The translations under genes and the position numbers were made by a program. The notes below the pieces were generated by a model. It was not told the origin of the DNA. It searched no databases and saw only the letters and a program-made list of their open reading frames with translations. Shown one piece after another: positions 51,757-60,963 of a DNA stretch of 64,000 nt (its first letter is position 1; every line of letters begins with the position of its first letter). The DNA lies in assembly GCA_031181145.1 (NCBI GenBank), contig JAPSLB010000020.1, positions 1 through 64,000 of the forward strand, read 5' to 3'. This DNA comes from Microvirga sp. Its GTDB lineage: Bacteria; Pseudomonadota; Alphaproteobacteria; Rhizobiales; Beijerinckiaceae.

Positions 51757-52884
51757 ATGAAAAAACTGCTGTTGACCGGCGTGGCGCTTGGTCTTGGCCT
51801 CGCCTTCTCCAGCGCAGCCAGCGCGCAGATCAAGATTGGCGTCGCCGGCCCCATCACCGGCCCGAACGCGGCCTTCGGCGCCCAGCTGAAGAACGGCGTC
51901 GAGCAGGCTGTCGCCGACATCAACGCTGCCGGCGGCGTCAATGGCCAGAAGCTGGAACTCGTGGTCGGGGACGACGTGTCCGATCCCAAGCAGGGCGTTT
52001 CGGTGGCGAACAAGTTCGCGGCCGAAGGCGTGAAGTTCGTCGTCGGCCACTTCAACTCCGGCGTCTCGATCCCCGCCTCGTCCGTCTATGAGGAATCCGG
52101 CATTGTCATGGTGTCACCGGCCTCGACGAACCCGACCTTCACCGACCGTGGCATGTGGAACACGTTCCGCACCTGCGGCCGCGACGACCAGCAGGGCCTC
52201 GTTGCCGGCAACTACCTCGCCGACAACTTCAAGGGCAAGAAGGTCGCGGTCATCCACGACAAGACCCCCTACGGCAAGGGCCTCGCCGACGAGACCCAGA
52301 AGGCCATGAACGCAAAGGGCCTCAAGGAAGTCGTCTATGAGGGTGTGAACCCGGGCGAGAAGGACTACTCCGCTCTCGTGTCGAAGCTGAAGCAGGCCGG
52401 CGTCGATGTCGTCTACTTCGGCGGCCTCCACACGGAAGCCGGCCTCATCATCCGCCAGATGCGCGACCAGGGCCTGAACGCCCCGCTCATGTCGGGTGAC
52501 GGCATCGTGTCGGCCGAGTTCACCTCGATCGCCGGCCCGGGCGCCGAAGGCACCCTGATGACCTTCGCGCCGGATCCGCGCAAGAACCCGAACGCGACGG
52601 ATGTGGTGGCGAAGTTCCGTGCCAAGAACTACGAGCCCGAGGCTTACACGCTCTACAGCTACGCCGCGACCCAGGTCCTGGCCGAGGCTGCCAAGCAGGC
52701 CAACAGCACGGACGGCAAGAAGGTCGCCGACACCATTAAGGCCGGCAAGCCCTTCAAGACCGTGATCGGCGATCTCTCCTTCGACAAGAAGGGCGACATC
52801 ACCCGTCCGGACTATGTCGTGTATGTCTGGAAGAAGACCGCCGACGGCAAGATCGACTACAGCGGCAACGAAGTCGGCATGTAA
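51757..52884 (+). CDS. livK: branched-chain amino acid ABC transporter substrate-binding protein
   Basis: 375 aa. Signal peptide MKKLLLTGVALGLGLAFSSA ... SAQ, then the type I periplasmic-binding fold starting IKIGVAGPITGPNAAFGAQL. Conserved features are GVKFVVGHFNSGVSIPASSV, MVSPASTNPTFTDRG and YAATQVLAEAAKQANSTDGK. It delivers Leu, Ile, Val or similar amino acids to LivHM in the periplasm. A 125-base gap with a GACGGG/CCCGTC hairpin lies before it, so its level may be set separately from the permease genes. A terminator follows. Confidence 0.95.
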   Translation: MKKLLLTGVALGLGLAFSSAASAQIKIGVAGPITGPNAAFGAQLKNGVEQAVADINAAGGVNGQKLELVVGDDVSDPKQGVSVANKFAAEGVKFVVGHFNSGVSIPASSVYEESGIVMVSPASTNPTFTDRGMWNTFRTCGRDDQQGLVAGNYLADNFKGKKVAVIHDKTPYGKGLADETQKAMNAKGLKEVVYEGVNPGEKDYSALVSKLKQAGVDVVYFGGLHTEAGLIIRQMRDQGLNAPLMSGDGIVSAEFTSIAGPGAEGTLMTFAPDPRKNPNATDVVAKFRAKNYEPEAYTLYSYAATQVLAEAAKQANSTDGKKVADTIKAGKPFKTVIGDLSFDKKGDITRPDYVVYVWKKTADGKIDYSGNEVGM

Positions 52885-52910
52885 TCGACGGCCTCGTACC
52901 GACCAACGGA

Positions 52911-52938
52911 CCCGCCCTGGCAACAGGGCGGGTTTCTT
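52911..52938 (+). terminator. intrinsic terminator of the liv operon
   Basis: CCCGCCCTG (52911-52919) and CAGGGCGGG (52924-52932) form a perfect 9-bp stem with a GCAA tetraloop, followed by TTTCTT. It lies 26 bases after the livK stop. Confidence 0.85.
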
Positions 52939-52995
52939 CATGGAAACCTTGGCGGCGGGGCCAATCGCCCTGCCCTCTCTCGCTCTTCAGTTGTC

Positions 52996-53463
52996 TCAGG
53001 CGCGCTCGATCCGGACCGCGTAGCAGCCTCTGCGGGCGAAATGCGCATCGACATAGGCCACCTGGGGCTCCGCCAGGAACCGCTCGATCAGCCCGAGAAC
53101 GGCATCGCCTTCGGCCACATCCGCATCGACGATCATGGCCGCGGCATCATAGGCCCTAAGTGAAAGAAGGCGGTCCCTCAGGATAGGCGCCAGCTCCCCC
53201 CGATAATGCCCTGTCGAGGCCGAGCGGCTGACGAAGATCGGTCCGCTGGCGCGGTAAGGCGAGGAAGCCGTCCGCTGGTGCTCGTAATTGAGCAGCAACA
53301 ATTCCTCACCCAGGCGAGCCCGGGCCAGGGAAATGCGGCAGGGATAGGCATCGGCCTCGTCCGCATAGACCCGCTTCGCGCCGATCGCGTGCAGATCCCG
53401 GTCGTCGAGCTCGAACAAAGGCGCGAAGGCTGCGGCCTCGAGGCCGCGCATCTGGAACGTCAT
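52996..53463 (-). CDS. DUF1203 family protein
   Basis: 155 aa. The family pattern is readable: FAPLFELDDRDLHAIGAKRV, YPCRISLARARLGEELLLLN, YRASGPIFVSRSA and the C-terminal FLAEPQVAYVDAHFARRGCY. Length is normal and no signal is present. Family members are cytoplasmic proteins of unknown function, sometimes beside redox genes. The ATG at 53463 (MTFQMRGLEA) was taken, and the longer frame upstream runs into the ccdA gene. It is downstream of ccdA on the same strand (71 bases). Confidence 0.85.
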   Translation of the reverse strand: MTFQMRGLEAAAFAPLFELDDRDLHAIGAKRVYADEADAYPCRISLARARLGEELLLLNYEHQRTASSPYRASGPIFVSRSASTGHYRGELAPILRDRLLSLRAYDAAAMIVDADVAEGDAVLGLIERFLAEPQVAYVDAHFARRGCYAVRIERA

Positions 53464-53534
53464 GAAAGGTCTCCCTATTGAGACCCCAGATCTGACGTGT
53501 TCTCCGCAGGGGGGCGACCCGATTCCTGTGACGC

Positions 53535-54263
53535 TTATCCGAGCGTCCCGAGCACCGGAAACGTCTCGAGCAGCCAGAACGACATGTTGGTGATCCAGCC
53601 GGTCAGGAAGGCGATGCCGGTGAGGATCATCAGGACGCCCATGACCTTCTCCACGAGACCGAAGCGGGAGCGCATGCGCTTGAGCAGCGCGACGAACGGC
53701 TTCATGGCGAAGGCCGCGAGCAGGAAGGGAATGCCGAGGCCCGCCGAATAGGCCGCGAGCAGCATGGCACCGTAGGAGACGCTGTCCTCCGCCCCCGCCA
53801 CCGCCAGGATGGCCGCGAGAACGGGCCCGATGCAGGGCGTCCAGCCGAAGGCGAAGGCGAGACCCATCACATAGGCTCCCCAGAGACCGACCGGTTTCTC
53901 CACGGAGAAGCGGGCCTCCCGGTAGAACAGCCCGATCCTGAAGATGCCGAGGAAATGCAGGCCCATCACGATGATCGCGATACCCGCAATGGTGCTGAGC
54001 ACGTCGAGATATTGCCGGACCGCCTGCCCCAGCGCCGAGGCCGTCGCTCCCAGGAGCACGAACACGGTCGAGAATCCCGCCACGAAGAGCAGGGCGGCCA
54101 GGATGGCACGGCGGCGGACGGCCCGATCGTCCCCCGCATGGAGCTGGTCGAAGGTCGTGCCTGCCAGGAAGGAAAGATATGGCGGGACGAGCGGCAGCAC
54201 GCAGGGACTCAAGAAGCTGATGAGGCCGCCGAGGGCCGCGGCAGGGAAGGAAACGCTGAGCAT
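53535..54263 (-). CDS. ccdA: cytochrome c biogenesis protein CcdA
   Basis: A 242-aa membrane protein with six hydrophobic segments that passes reducing power from cytoplasmic thioredoxin to periplasmic partners. The two redox cysteines are in FLSPCVLPLVPPYLSFLAG (about Cys22) and FGWTPCIGPVLAAILA (about Cys138). The window's c-type cytochromes (60.9-62.7 kb) are the natural clients of this pathway, although maturation genes are not adjacent. It starts MLSVSFPAAALGG. Confidence 0.93.
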   Translation of the reverse strand: MLSVSFPAAALGGLISFLSPCVLPLVPPYLSFLAGTTFDQLHAGDDRAVRRRAILAALLFVAGFSTVFVLLGATASALGQAVRQYLDVLSTIAGIAIIVMGLHFLGIFRIGLFYREARFSVEKPVGLWGAYVMGLAFAFGWTPCIGPVLAAILAVAGAEDSVSYGAMLLAAYSAGLGIPFLLAAFAMKPFVALLKRMRSRFGLVEKVMGVLMILTGIAFLTGWITNMSFWLLETFPVLGTLG

Positions 54264-54357
54264 GACGCCTTCTAGCCTTTTCCGGCCGCTTGAGAAAGCT
54301 GGTGGATGCCGGGCTCTCCGGCTTGTGAAGCATGCGCTTTTGAGGTTGCCTTAAGGC

Positions 54358-55383
54358 ATGACAGCCTCACGCAATCTCATCACCGATGTCGCAGGCCTCC
54401 GGGTCGGCAACGCCCACGACCCCGCCCTGGCGTCCGGGGTCACGGCCGTTCTCTTCGACAAGCCCGCCGTGGCCTCCTATGCGGTCAACGGCGGAGCCCC
54501 GGGCACCCGCGACACGGACCTTCTAGAACCCGACAAGGTCGTGCCGGGGATCAACGGCCTGGTCCTGTCGGGCGGCTCGGCCTTCGGTCTCGATGCGGCG
54601 GGCGGCGTGCAGGCCTATCTGCGGGAAAAGGGCATCGGCTTCGCCGTCGGCTCGGCTCTCGTGCCTCTGGTCCCCCAGGCCATCACCTTCGACCTGCTCA
54701 ACGGCGGCAACAAGGATTGGGAGCGCTACCCGCCCTATCGCGAGCTGGGTTACGAGGCGGCCAAGGCCGCTGGCCTGGACTTCACGTTGGGCACGGCGGG
54801 CGGCGGCTATGGAGCCACCACGGTCGACCTGAAAGGCGGCCTCGGCTCGGCCAGTGCCCTGACGAGCGCAGGCCATACGGTCGGCGCGCTCGTCATCGTC
54901 AATGCCCTGGCATCGACGCTCATCGGCGAAGGGCCGCATTTCTGGGCCGGAGCTTTCGAGGAGGGCCGGGAATTCGGAGGCCTGGGCCTTCCGGCCCGGA
55001 TCACGCCGGAGATGCGAAGACTCGCCTGGAAGGGCCGCTCGCGGGAGGCTGCGCCGCCCATCTCCACCACCATCGCGCTCGTGGCGACCGATGCCGTCCT
55101 CACCAAGGCCCAGGCCAAGCGCCTCGCGGTCGTCTCGCATGACGGCCTCGCCAAGGGGCTGCGCTTCGCCCATGCGCTTTACGACGGCGATACGGTCTTC
55201 ACCGCCGCGACCGGAACGAGGCCCCTGACGGACGAGGCCTCGGATTTCATCGAGATCGGGGCTCTCGCCAGCGACTGCCTCGCCCGTGCCATCGCCCGCG
55301 GCGTCTACGAGGCAGCCGCCCTGCCCTTCGCCGGTGCTCAACCCGCCTGGAAGGACAGGTTCGGGGCGCTCGTTCAGGACTGA
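54358..55383 (+). CDS. P1 family (DmpA-type) peptidase
   Basis: A 341-aa N-terminal-nucleophile peptidase of the DmpA/L-aminopeptidase family. The conserved ITDVAGLRVGNAHDPALASG, PGTRDTDLLEP, LVLSGGSAFGLDAAGGVQAY and TAGGGYGATTVDLKGGLGSA segments are present. A STT segment (STTIALVATDA, about 240) gives a candidate nucleophile Thr at which such precursors cleave themselves. The substrate is unknown, and family members cut N-terminal residues from peptides and amides. No signal peptide, so cytoplasmic. Confidence 0.87.
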   Translation: MTASRNLITDVAGLRVGNAHDPALASGVTAVLFDKPAVASYAVNGGAPGTRDTDLLEPDKVVPGINGLVLSGGSAFGLDAAGGVQAYLREKGIGFAVGSALVPLVPQAITFDLLNGGNKDWERYPPYRELGYEAAKAAGLDFTLGTAGGGYGATTVDLKGGLGSASALTSAGHTVGALVIVNALASTLIGEGPHFWAGAFEEGREFGGLGLPARITPEMRRLAWKGRSREAAPPISTTIALVATDAVLTKAQAKRLAVVSHDGLAKGLRFAHALYDGDTVFTAATGTRPLTDEASDFIEIGALASDCLARAIARGVYEAAALPFAGAQPAWKDRFGALVQD

Positions 55384-55393
55384 AAGGCACAAA

Positions 55394-55475
55394 ACGTCAT
55401 CCCCGGCCTTGTGCCGGGGATCCCGACCGTGTGTATCGCAGCGCTCTTCGGATGGCCGGGACAAGCCCAGCCATA
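55394..55475. repeat. REP-like palindromes, paired copy
   Basis: A CCCCGGCCTTGTGCCGGGG hairpin (about 55400-55419) is followed by a second, related GGCCGGGACAAGCCCAGCC element (about 55452-55470). The pair lies between the convergent P1-peptidase and dadA-like genes. Confidence 0.6.
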
Positions 55476-55494
55476 AAGCCATCGAGGGAGGCTC

Positions 55495-56736
55495 TCAGAA
55501 CCGCTCGACGCGGTAGGGCTTCGGATCCACCACCGGCGTCTCGCCCGTGATCATTTCAGCCAGCAGGCGGCCGGTGACGGGGCCGAGCGTCAGGCCGTGA
55601 TGAGCGTGACCGAAGCCGAACCACAGGTTCTTGTGGCGGGGAGCCTTGCCGATGATCGGCATCATGTCCGGCGTGCAGGGCCGCATGCCCATCCACGGCT
55701 CCGGATCGACCCGCTCGCCGAGGGGGAAGAACTCACGGGCGATCGGCTCGGCCCGGGCGAGCTGCACCGGTGTCTTGGGCGCATCGCGCACGGCGAATTC
55801 CGCGCCCGTCGTCAGGCGGATGCCCTTCAGCATGGGGGCCAGGAAGTAGCCCCGGTCGAAATCCAGCGTCGGCCGGTTCAGCACCGCATTGCCTTCCGGC
55901 TTGTAATGCATGTGGTAGCCGCGCTTGACCGCGAGCGGCAGATTGTAGCCGAGCCGCTTCGTCACCACGTCGGCCCAGGCGCCGAGGGCCACGACCATCG
56001 CTCCCGCCTCCACCATGCCTTTCTCGGTCTGAACGCGCCACCCGGTCGGGGTTTCCTCGAGCGTCCTGGCGTCGCCGGCCGCCAGTTCGCCGCCGAGGCT
56101 CTCGAACAGGCCCACATAGCCCATGGTGAGCTGGTGGGGATCCGTGACCGTCGCCGGGTCCGTCCAGTGGATGCCGCCCTTGGTCGAGACCTTGAGGTGC
56201 GGCTCGCGCTCGGCGACGCCCTTTGTGTCGAGGGCCTGGAAATTCACGCCGAAATCGCGCTTCACGTTCTCGGCGTCGCGGAACTGCTCGTCCCGGGCCT
56301 TCTCGTCACGGAACACCTTCAGCCAGCCGGTCTGGCGGATCAGATGCGTGGAGCCCGATTCCTCGGCCAGAGCCATGTGCTCGGTAACGCTGCGCTCGAT
56401 GAGCGGCGCATACATCCGCGCAATCGCCTTGTGCTGGGCAGGACGGGAATGCATCCAATACTGGAGCAGGAAGGGCGCAATCTTCGGAATCGCGCTCCAG
56501 TGATAATGAGCATCGATGGTGTTGTTCAGGGCATAGCGCAGCAGCGCCCCGAAATCGTGCGGAAAGCCGTAAGGGTACACGCCCTCGCGCTGGATCAGGC
56601 CCGCATTGCCGAAAGAGGTTTCTTCACCGGGCTTGCGCTTGTCGACGAGGAGCACGGAACGGCCGCGTTTCTGCAAATGCACGGCAATCGACACGCCGAC
56701 GATCCCGGCGCCAAGAACAACCACATCCTTACGCAT
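55495..56736 (-). CDS. dadA: D-amino acid dehydrogenase-like FAD oxidoreductase
   Basis: A 413-aa DAO-family flavoprotein. The N-terminal VVVLGAGIVGVSIAVHLQKR is the FAD dinucleotide motif. SFGNAGLIQRE and the C-terminal PWMGMRPCTPDMMPIIGKA plus GHAHHGLTLGPVTGRLLAEM are typical of DadA and related amino-acid dehydrogenases. It would oxidise a D-amino acid at the inner face of the membrane and pass electrons to quinone. The substrate is not proven. ATG 56736 (AGGG upstream) was chosen over the frame extending to 56787. No alr gene is adjacent. Confidence 0.87.
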   Translation of the reverse strand: MRKDVVVLGAGIVGVSIAVHLQKRGRSVLLVDKRKPGEETSFGNAGLIQREGVYPYGFPHDFGALLRYALNNTIDAHYHWSAIPKIAPFLLQYWMHSRPAQHKAIARMYAPLIERSVTEHMALAEESGSTHLIRQTGWLKVFRDEKARDEQFRDAENVKRDFGVNFQALDTKGVAEREPHLKVSTKGGIHWTDPATVTDPHQLTMGYVGLFESLGGELAAGDARTLEETPTGWRVQTEKGMVEAGAMVVALGAWADVVTKRLGYNLPLAVKRGYHMHYKPEGNAVLNRPTLDFDRGYFLAPMLKGIRLTTGAEFAVRDAPKTPVQLARAEPIAREFFPLGERVDPEPWMGMRPCTPDMMPIIGKAPRHKNLWFGFGHAHHGLTLGPVTGRLLAEMITGETPVVDPKPYRVERF

Positions 56737-56942
56737 GAAGCCCTGCCTGTGTTGTTTGGCTCTCACGAGGAGAGCGGAGCTTTTCACTCCGTTTCTGAAG
56801 GACTTCTACTCCCGTTCCCGCGAGGCCGTCCATGCAATTCGTGCTGCAAAGACCGCTCTCCCCAGGCAAGTGGTATTGAATTGGCTCATGACAATTGCGG
56901 AAGCCCGTTGCCGTTGGAGGAAGCGCGTGGTACCGCCCTCCC

Positions 56943-57614
56943 ATGACACGTCCGCTTCTCATCGCTCCGTCCATTCTCGCCTCCGACTTTTCCAAGCTCG
57001 GCGAGGAAATCCGTGCCGTCGACGCCGCCGGTGCCGACTGGATCCATATCGACGTGATGGACGGCCATTTCGTGCCCAACATCACCATCGGCCCCGATGT
57101 GGTGAAGGCCCTGCGTCCTCACACCTCGAAGGTGTTCGACGTTCATCTGATGATCGCTCCCGTCGATCCCTACCTGGAGGCTTTCGCCAAGGCGGGCGCG
57201 GACATCATCAGCATCCATGCGGAGGCGGGCCCGCATCTGCACCGCTCCCTGCAGACGATCCGGGCGCTAGGCAAGAAGGCCGGGGTCGTGCTCAATCCCG
57301 GCACGCACGAATCCGCCATCGAGCCCGTGCTCGACATGGTGGATCTGGTGCTCCTCATGACGGTGAACCCCGGCTTCGGGGGGCAGGCCTTCATCGGCTC
57401 GGTCTGCGAGAAGGTGCGCCGGGTCAAGGCCATGATCGGCGACCGGAACATCGACATCGAGATCGACGGCGGCGTGACCGCCGAAACGGCACCCCTCGTG
57501 GCCGCGGCGGGTGCCAATGCCCTCGTGGCGGGCTCCGCCACCTTCAAGGGCGGGCCTTCCGCCTATGCGGCCAACATGGCCGCCATTCGCGAGGCTGCCG
57601 CGAAGGCCCGTTGA
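56943..57614 (+). CDS. rpe: ribulose-phosphate 3-epimerase
   Basis: A 223-aa TIM-barrel enzyme of the pentose phosphate pathway and Calvin-cycle chemistry, interconverting ribulose 5-phosphate and xylulose 5-phosphate. Motifs are [40 protein letters not shown] (catalytic Asp and metal His), [16 protein letters not shown] and [21 protein letters not shown] 56943 was chosen because [16 protein letters not shown] is the normal N-terminus. It is followed by purB with a 58-base gap and a hairpin. No Rubisco gene is nearby. Confidence 0.96.
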   Translation: MTRPLLIAPSILASDFSKLGEEIRAVDAAGADWIHIDVMDGHFVPNITIGPDVVKALRPHTSKVFDVHLMIAPVDPYLEAFAKAGADIISIHAEAGPHLHRSLQTIRALGKKAGVVLNPGTHESAIEPVLDMVDLVLLMTVNPGFGGQAFIGSVCEKVRRVKAMIGDRNIDIEIDGGVTAETAPLVAAAGANALVAGSATFKGGPSAYAANMAAIREAAAKAR

Positions 57615-57635
57615 GATCGGGAGGCTATCGTGCTA

Positions 57636-57660
57636 CCGCGCGGGCATATCACCCGCGTGG
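57636..57660 (+). other. hairpin in the rpe-purB intergenic region
   Basis: CCGCGCGGG (57636-57644) and CCCGCGTGG (57652-57660) form a 9-bp stem with one G-T pair and a 7-base loop. It lies 13 bases before purB, too close for an ordinary terminator and without a T tract, so it could modulate purB expression or simply be a transcript-processing hairpin. Confidence 0.4.
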
Positions 57661-57672
57661 AAGTGTAGAGCC

Positions 57673-58986
57673 ATGATCCCCCGTTACAGCCGTCCCGAGA
57701 TGGTGGCCATCTGGTCGCCCGAAACCAAGTTCCGCATCTGGTTCGAGATCGAGGCCCACGCCACCACGGCGCTCGCCAATCTCGGCGTCGTGCCCCGGGA
57801 AGCCGCGGAGAAGATCTGGGAGAAGGGCTCCACGGCCACCTTCGACGTGGAGAGAATCGACGCCATCGAGCGCGAGGTGAAGCACGATGTCATCGCCTTC
57901 CTCACGCATCTGGCCGAGATCGTCGGCCCCGAAGCCCGTTTCGTCCATCAGGGCATGACGTCCTCGGACGTGCTGGACACCACCTTCAACGTGCAGCTCG
58001 CCCGGGCCACCGACATCCTGCTGCGCGACATGGACGAGCTGCTCGCCGCCATCAAGCGCCGCGCCTTCGAACACAAGATGACGCCGACCATCGGGCGCTC
58101 CCACGGCATCCATGCGGAACCCACCACCTTCGGCCTCAAGCTGGCCCAGGCCTATGCGGAATTCGAGCGCTGCAAGCTGCGCCTCATCGAGGCGCAGCGG
58201 GAGATTTCCACCTGCGCCATCTCGGGGGCGGTCGGCACCTTCGCCAATATCGACCCGAGCGTGGAGGAATACGTGGCGGAGCAGATGGGTCTCCAGGTGG
58301 AGCCCGTCTCCACCCAGGTGATCCCGCGCGACCGTCACGCCATGTATTTCGCGACGCTCGGCGTGATCGCCTCCTCCATCGAGCGTCTGGCAACGGAAGT
58401 GCGCCACCTGCAGCGCAGCGAAGTCCTCGAGGCGGAAGAATACTTCTCGGCAGGCCAGAAGGGCTCCTCGGCCATGCCGCACAAGCGCAACCCGGTCCTG
58501 ACGGAGAACCTCACCGGCCTCGCCCGAATGGTGCGCGCCTATGCGCTGCCCGCCATGGAGAACGTGGCGCTCTGGCACGAGCGGGACATCTCCCACTCCT
58601 CGGTCGAGCGCATGATCGGCCCCGACGCGACCGTGACCCTGGACTTCGCCCTCGCGCGGCTCACGGGCGTCATCGACAAGCTCGTGGTCTATCCCGAGAA
58701 CATGCAGAAGAACCTGGACCGCCTCGGCGGCCTCGTTCACTCGCAGCGCGTTCTGCTGGCGCTCACCCAGAAGGGAGCTTCCCGCGAGGACGCCTACCGG
58801 CTGGTCCAGCGCAACGCCATGCCGGTCTGGCGCGGCGAAGGCGAGTTCCTGACCCTCCTCAAGAACGATGCCGACGTGATCAAGCACCTGAAGCCCGAGG
58901 AAATCGAGGCCTGCTTCGACCTCGGCTACCACTTCAAGCACGTGGATACGATCTTCACGCGGGTCTTCGGGTCCGCCACGGCATAG
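57673..58986 (+). CDS. purB: adenylosuccinate lyase
   Basis: Cleaves SAICAR and adenylosuccinate in purine synthesis. 437 aa of the fumarase/aspartase superfamily. The signature is [20 protein letters not shown] (about 274-293), with the catalytic His region [20 protein letters not shown] sequence visible as [18 protein letters not shown]. The N-terminal [19 protein letters not shown] carries the TSSD motif. ATG 57673 begins [15 protein letters not shown], the usual start. It is downstream of rpe and upstream of a CFA-synthase-like gene. Confidence 0.96.
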   Translation: MIPRYSRPEMVAIWSPETKFRIWFEIEAHATTALANLGVVPREAAEKIWEKGSTATFDVERIDAIEREVKHDVIAFLTHLAEIVGPEARFVHQGMTSSDVLDTTFNVQLARATDILLRDMDELLAAIKRRAFEHKMTPTIGRSHGIHAEPTTFGLKLAQAYAEFERCKLRLIEAQREISTCAISGAVGTFANIDPSVEEYVAEQMGLQVEPVSTQVIPRDRHAMYFATLGVIASSIERLATEVRHLQRSEVLEAEEYFSAGQKGSSAMPHKRNPVLTENLTGLARMVRAYALPAMENVALWHERDISHSSVERMIGPDATVTLDFALARLTGVIDKLVVYPENMQKNLDRLGGLVHSQRVLLALTQKGASREDAYRLVQRNAMPVWRGEGEFLTLLKNDADVIKHLKPEEIEACFDLGYHFKHVDTIFTRVFGSATA

Positions 58987-59060
58987 CTTAAGCTCTGGAC
59001 ATTTTTCCCTAAAGCGCAACAATTCCCGTGCAGGAGATCCACGACACGGGGATTGTGTCC

Positions 59061-60317
59061 ATGCTGTCAGAGAAGATCCTTGCCACCGCCTTCGCGCGCG
59101 CCGTGAAGCGGGGCACCCTCAAGATGACCACCGCCACGGGACAGACCTTCACCTTTGGCGATGGCGGCCTCCCGGAAGTCGCGATCAGCTTCACCGACAG
59201 CGCGGCCGAGACAGCCCTTTGCCTTCATCCCGAACTGAAGCTCGGCGAATTGTTCACGGACGGCAGGCTCGTCATCGAGGAAGGCGATATGTTGAGCCTT
59301 CTCCAGCTCCTTCTTCAGGACACCCGCGGCGACCTCAACGACCTTCCCCTCCACCGCCTCCGCAAGATCCGGCACTGGCTGACCTTGCGGGGCGAGAACG
59401 ACGCAACGCGCTCCAAGCGGAACGTCGCCCATCATTACGACCTCGACGGACGGCTCTATTCCCTGTTTCTCGACAGCGACAAGCAGTATTCCTGCGCTTA
59501 TTTCGAGCGCCCCGATGCGAGCCTCGATGAGGCTCAGGCCGCCAAGAAGCGGCACATCGCGGCGAAGCTCCTGATCGATCAGGGCCACAGCGTGCTCGAT
59601 ATAGGCTCCGGCTGGGGGGGCATGGGCCTGTATCTGGCGAGTGTGGCCGGTGCGGGCTCCGTGAAGGGCGTGACCCTCTCGGAGGAGCAGCTGGAGGTCT
59701 CCCGCAAGCGCGCGGCCGCTGCGGGCCTCGGCGAGCGGGTGAAGTTCGAACTCGAGGATTACCGGGCCACCTCCGGCAGCTTCGACCGGATCGTCTCCGT
59801 CGGCATGTTCGAGCATGTGGGCCTGGCCTCCTACGACGAGTATTTCCGGACCTGCGGCAAGCTCCTGAAGGACGACGGCGTGATGCTGCTGCACACCATC
59901 GGTCGCACCGGAGCGCCCTATCCGACCAATCCCTGGATCACCCGCTACATCTTCCCCGGCGGCCATCTGCCGACCTTGTCGGAAATGACGCCTGCCATCG
60001 AGCGCGCGGGGCTGGCGGTCACCGACATCGAGATCCTGCGCCTGCACTATGCCTATACGCTCAAGGCCTGGCGCGAGCGTTTCATGGCCCATCGCGACGA
60101 GGCGCTGAAGCTCTACGACGAGCGGTTCTGCCGGATGTGGGAATGCTACCTCGCCATGTCCGAATCCGCCTTCCGATGGCAGGACGCGGTGGTGTTCCAG
60201 GTGCAGCTGGCCAAGCGCAACGACGTGGTGCCCCTGACCCGCGACTACATCGCCGGGCGCGAGGCGATCCTGAGAGAAGCCGAAGCCAAGGCCATGGAGT
60301 TGAGGCGCAGCGCTTGA
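59061..60317 (+). CDS. cyclopropane-fatty-acyl-phospholipid synthase-like methyltransferase
   Basis: A 418-aa SAM-dependent enzyme that adds a methylene or methyl group to unsaturated acyl chains of phospholipids. An N-terminal helical part with QTFTFGDGGLPEVAISFTDS precedes the methyltransferase core: HYDLDGRLYSLFLDSDKQYS, VLDIGSGWGGMGLYLASVAG (SAM motif, about 177-196), RIVSVGMFEHVGLASYDEYF and a C-terminal family-typical part. ATG 59061 with GGGGA 8 bases upstream was chosen. GTG 59028 would add 11 residues. Whether it makes a cyclopropane or another modification is unknown. Confidence 0.9.
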   Translation: MLSEKILATAFARAVKRGTLKMTTATGQTFTFGDGGLPEVAISFTDSAAETALCLHPELKLGELFTDGRLVIEEGDMLSLLQLLLQDTRGDLNDLPLHRLRKIRHWLTLRGENDATRSKRNVAHHYDLDGRLYSLFLDSDKQYSCAYFERPDASLDEAQAAKKRHIAAKLLIDQGHSVLDIGSGWGGMGLYLASVAGAGSVKGVTLSEEQLEVSRKRAAAAGLGERVKFELEDYRATSGSFDRIVSVGMFEHVGLASYDEYFRTCGKLLKDDGVMLLHTIGRTGAPYPTNPWITRYIFPGGHLPTLSEMTPAIERAGLAVTDIEILRLHYAYTLKAWRERFMAHRDEALKLYDERFCRMWECYLAMSESAFRWQDAVVFQVQLAKRNDVVPLTRDYIAGREAILREAEAKAMELRRSA

Positions 60318-60348
60318 AGCGGCAGCGCCGCGCCTTTATCTCGGGGGC

Positions 60349-60903
60349 ATGAAAACCTCCGATTGCGACATCCTCATCGTTCCAGGCTACACGAATTCCG
60401 GCGCCGACCATTGGCAGAGCCGATGGGAGCGGCAGCTCTCGACCGCATGGCGCGTCGAGCAGGAGAATTGGGACGCTCCCGACAAGGACCAATGGGTCGA
60501 GCGGATCGCCGAGGACGTGAAGCGCGCCGAAAAGCCCGTCGTGCTGGTCGGCCACAGCCTCGGCGTCCTGGCCATCGCCCATGCCGCGCCGGTGCTCGCC
60601 CCCGGCAAGGTGCAGGGCGCCTTCCTGGTGAGCGTGCCGGATGTGGAGAGGCCCGGTTTCATCCCCGCCATCGATCGCGCCTTCGCGCCGATCCCGCGCG
60701 ATCCCCTGCCCTTCCCGTCCGTGCTCGTGGCAAGCCGCACGGACCCGCATTGCGACTACGGCAAGGCGGAGGACATCGCCTATGCCTGGGGCGCGTCCAT
60801 CGTCGATGCGGGTGATGCCGGACACCTGAACACGGAGAGCGGACACGGCCCCTGGCCCGAAGGCCTGATGCGGTTCGCAGGGTTCCTGAAGCAGCTGTCA
60901 TAA
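60349..60903 (+). CDS. RBBP9/YdeN-family alpha/beta hydrolase
   Basis: A 184-aa serine hydrolase of the RBBP9/YdeN type. The N-terminal IVPGYTNSGADHWQSRWE is diagnostic. The nucleophile elbow is GHSLGVLAIAH (Ser about 68). Aspartate and histidine ligands lie in ASRTDPHCDYGKAE and GDAGHLNTESGHGPWPEG. Family enzymes are small esterases of unknown substrate. The gene follows the CFA synthase by 31 bases on the same strand, so cotranscription is likely. A hairpin after its stop separates it from the cytochrome genes. Confidence 0.88.
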   Translation: MKTSDCDILIVPGYTNSGADHWQSRWERQLSTAWRVEQENWDAPDKDQWVERIAEDVKRAEKPVVLVGHSLGVLAIAHAAPVLAPGKVQGAFLVSVPDVERPGFIPAIDRAFAPIPRDPLPFPSVLVASRTDPHCDYGKAEDIAYAWGASIVDAGDAGHLNTESGHGPWPEGLMRFAGFLKQLS

Positions 60904-60907
60904 GAAG

Positions 60908-60940
60908 AGCCTGACGCGTCTTTCCAGAGCGTCAGGCTGC
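60908..60940. terminator. bidirectional terminator hairpin between convergent genes
   Basis: AGCCTGACG (60908-60916) pairs exactly with CGTCAGGCT (60930-60938) around a 13-base loop. It lies between the hydrolase stop (60903) and the cytochrome stop (60964). The T tract is poor on both strands, so it may be a weak terminator. Confidence 0.5.
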
Positions 60941-60963
60941 CATTCGGGAGAACGCCGTGCACC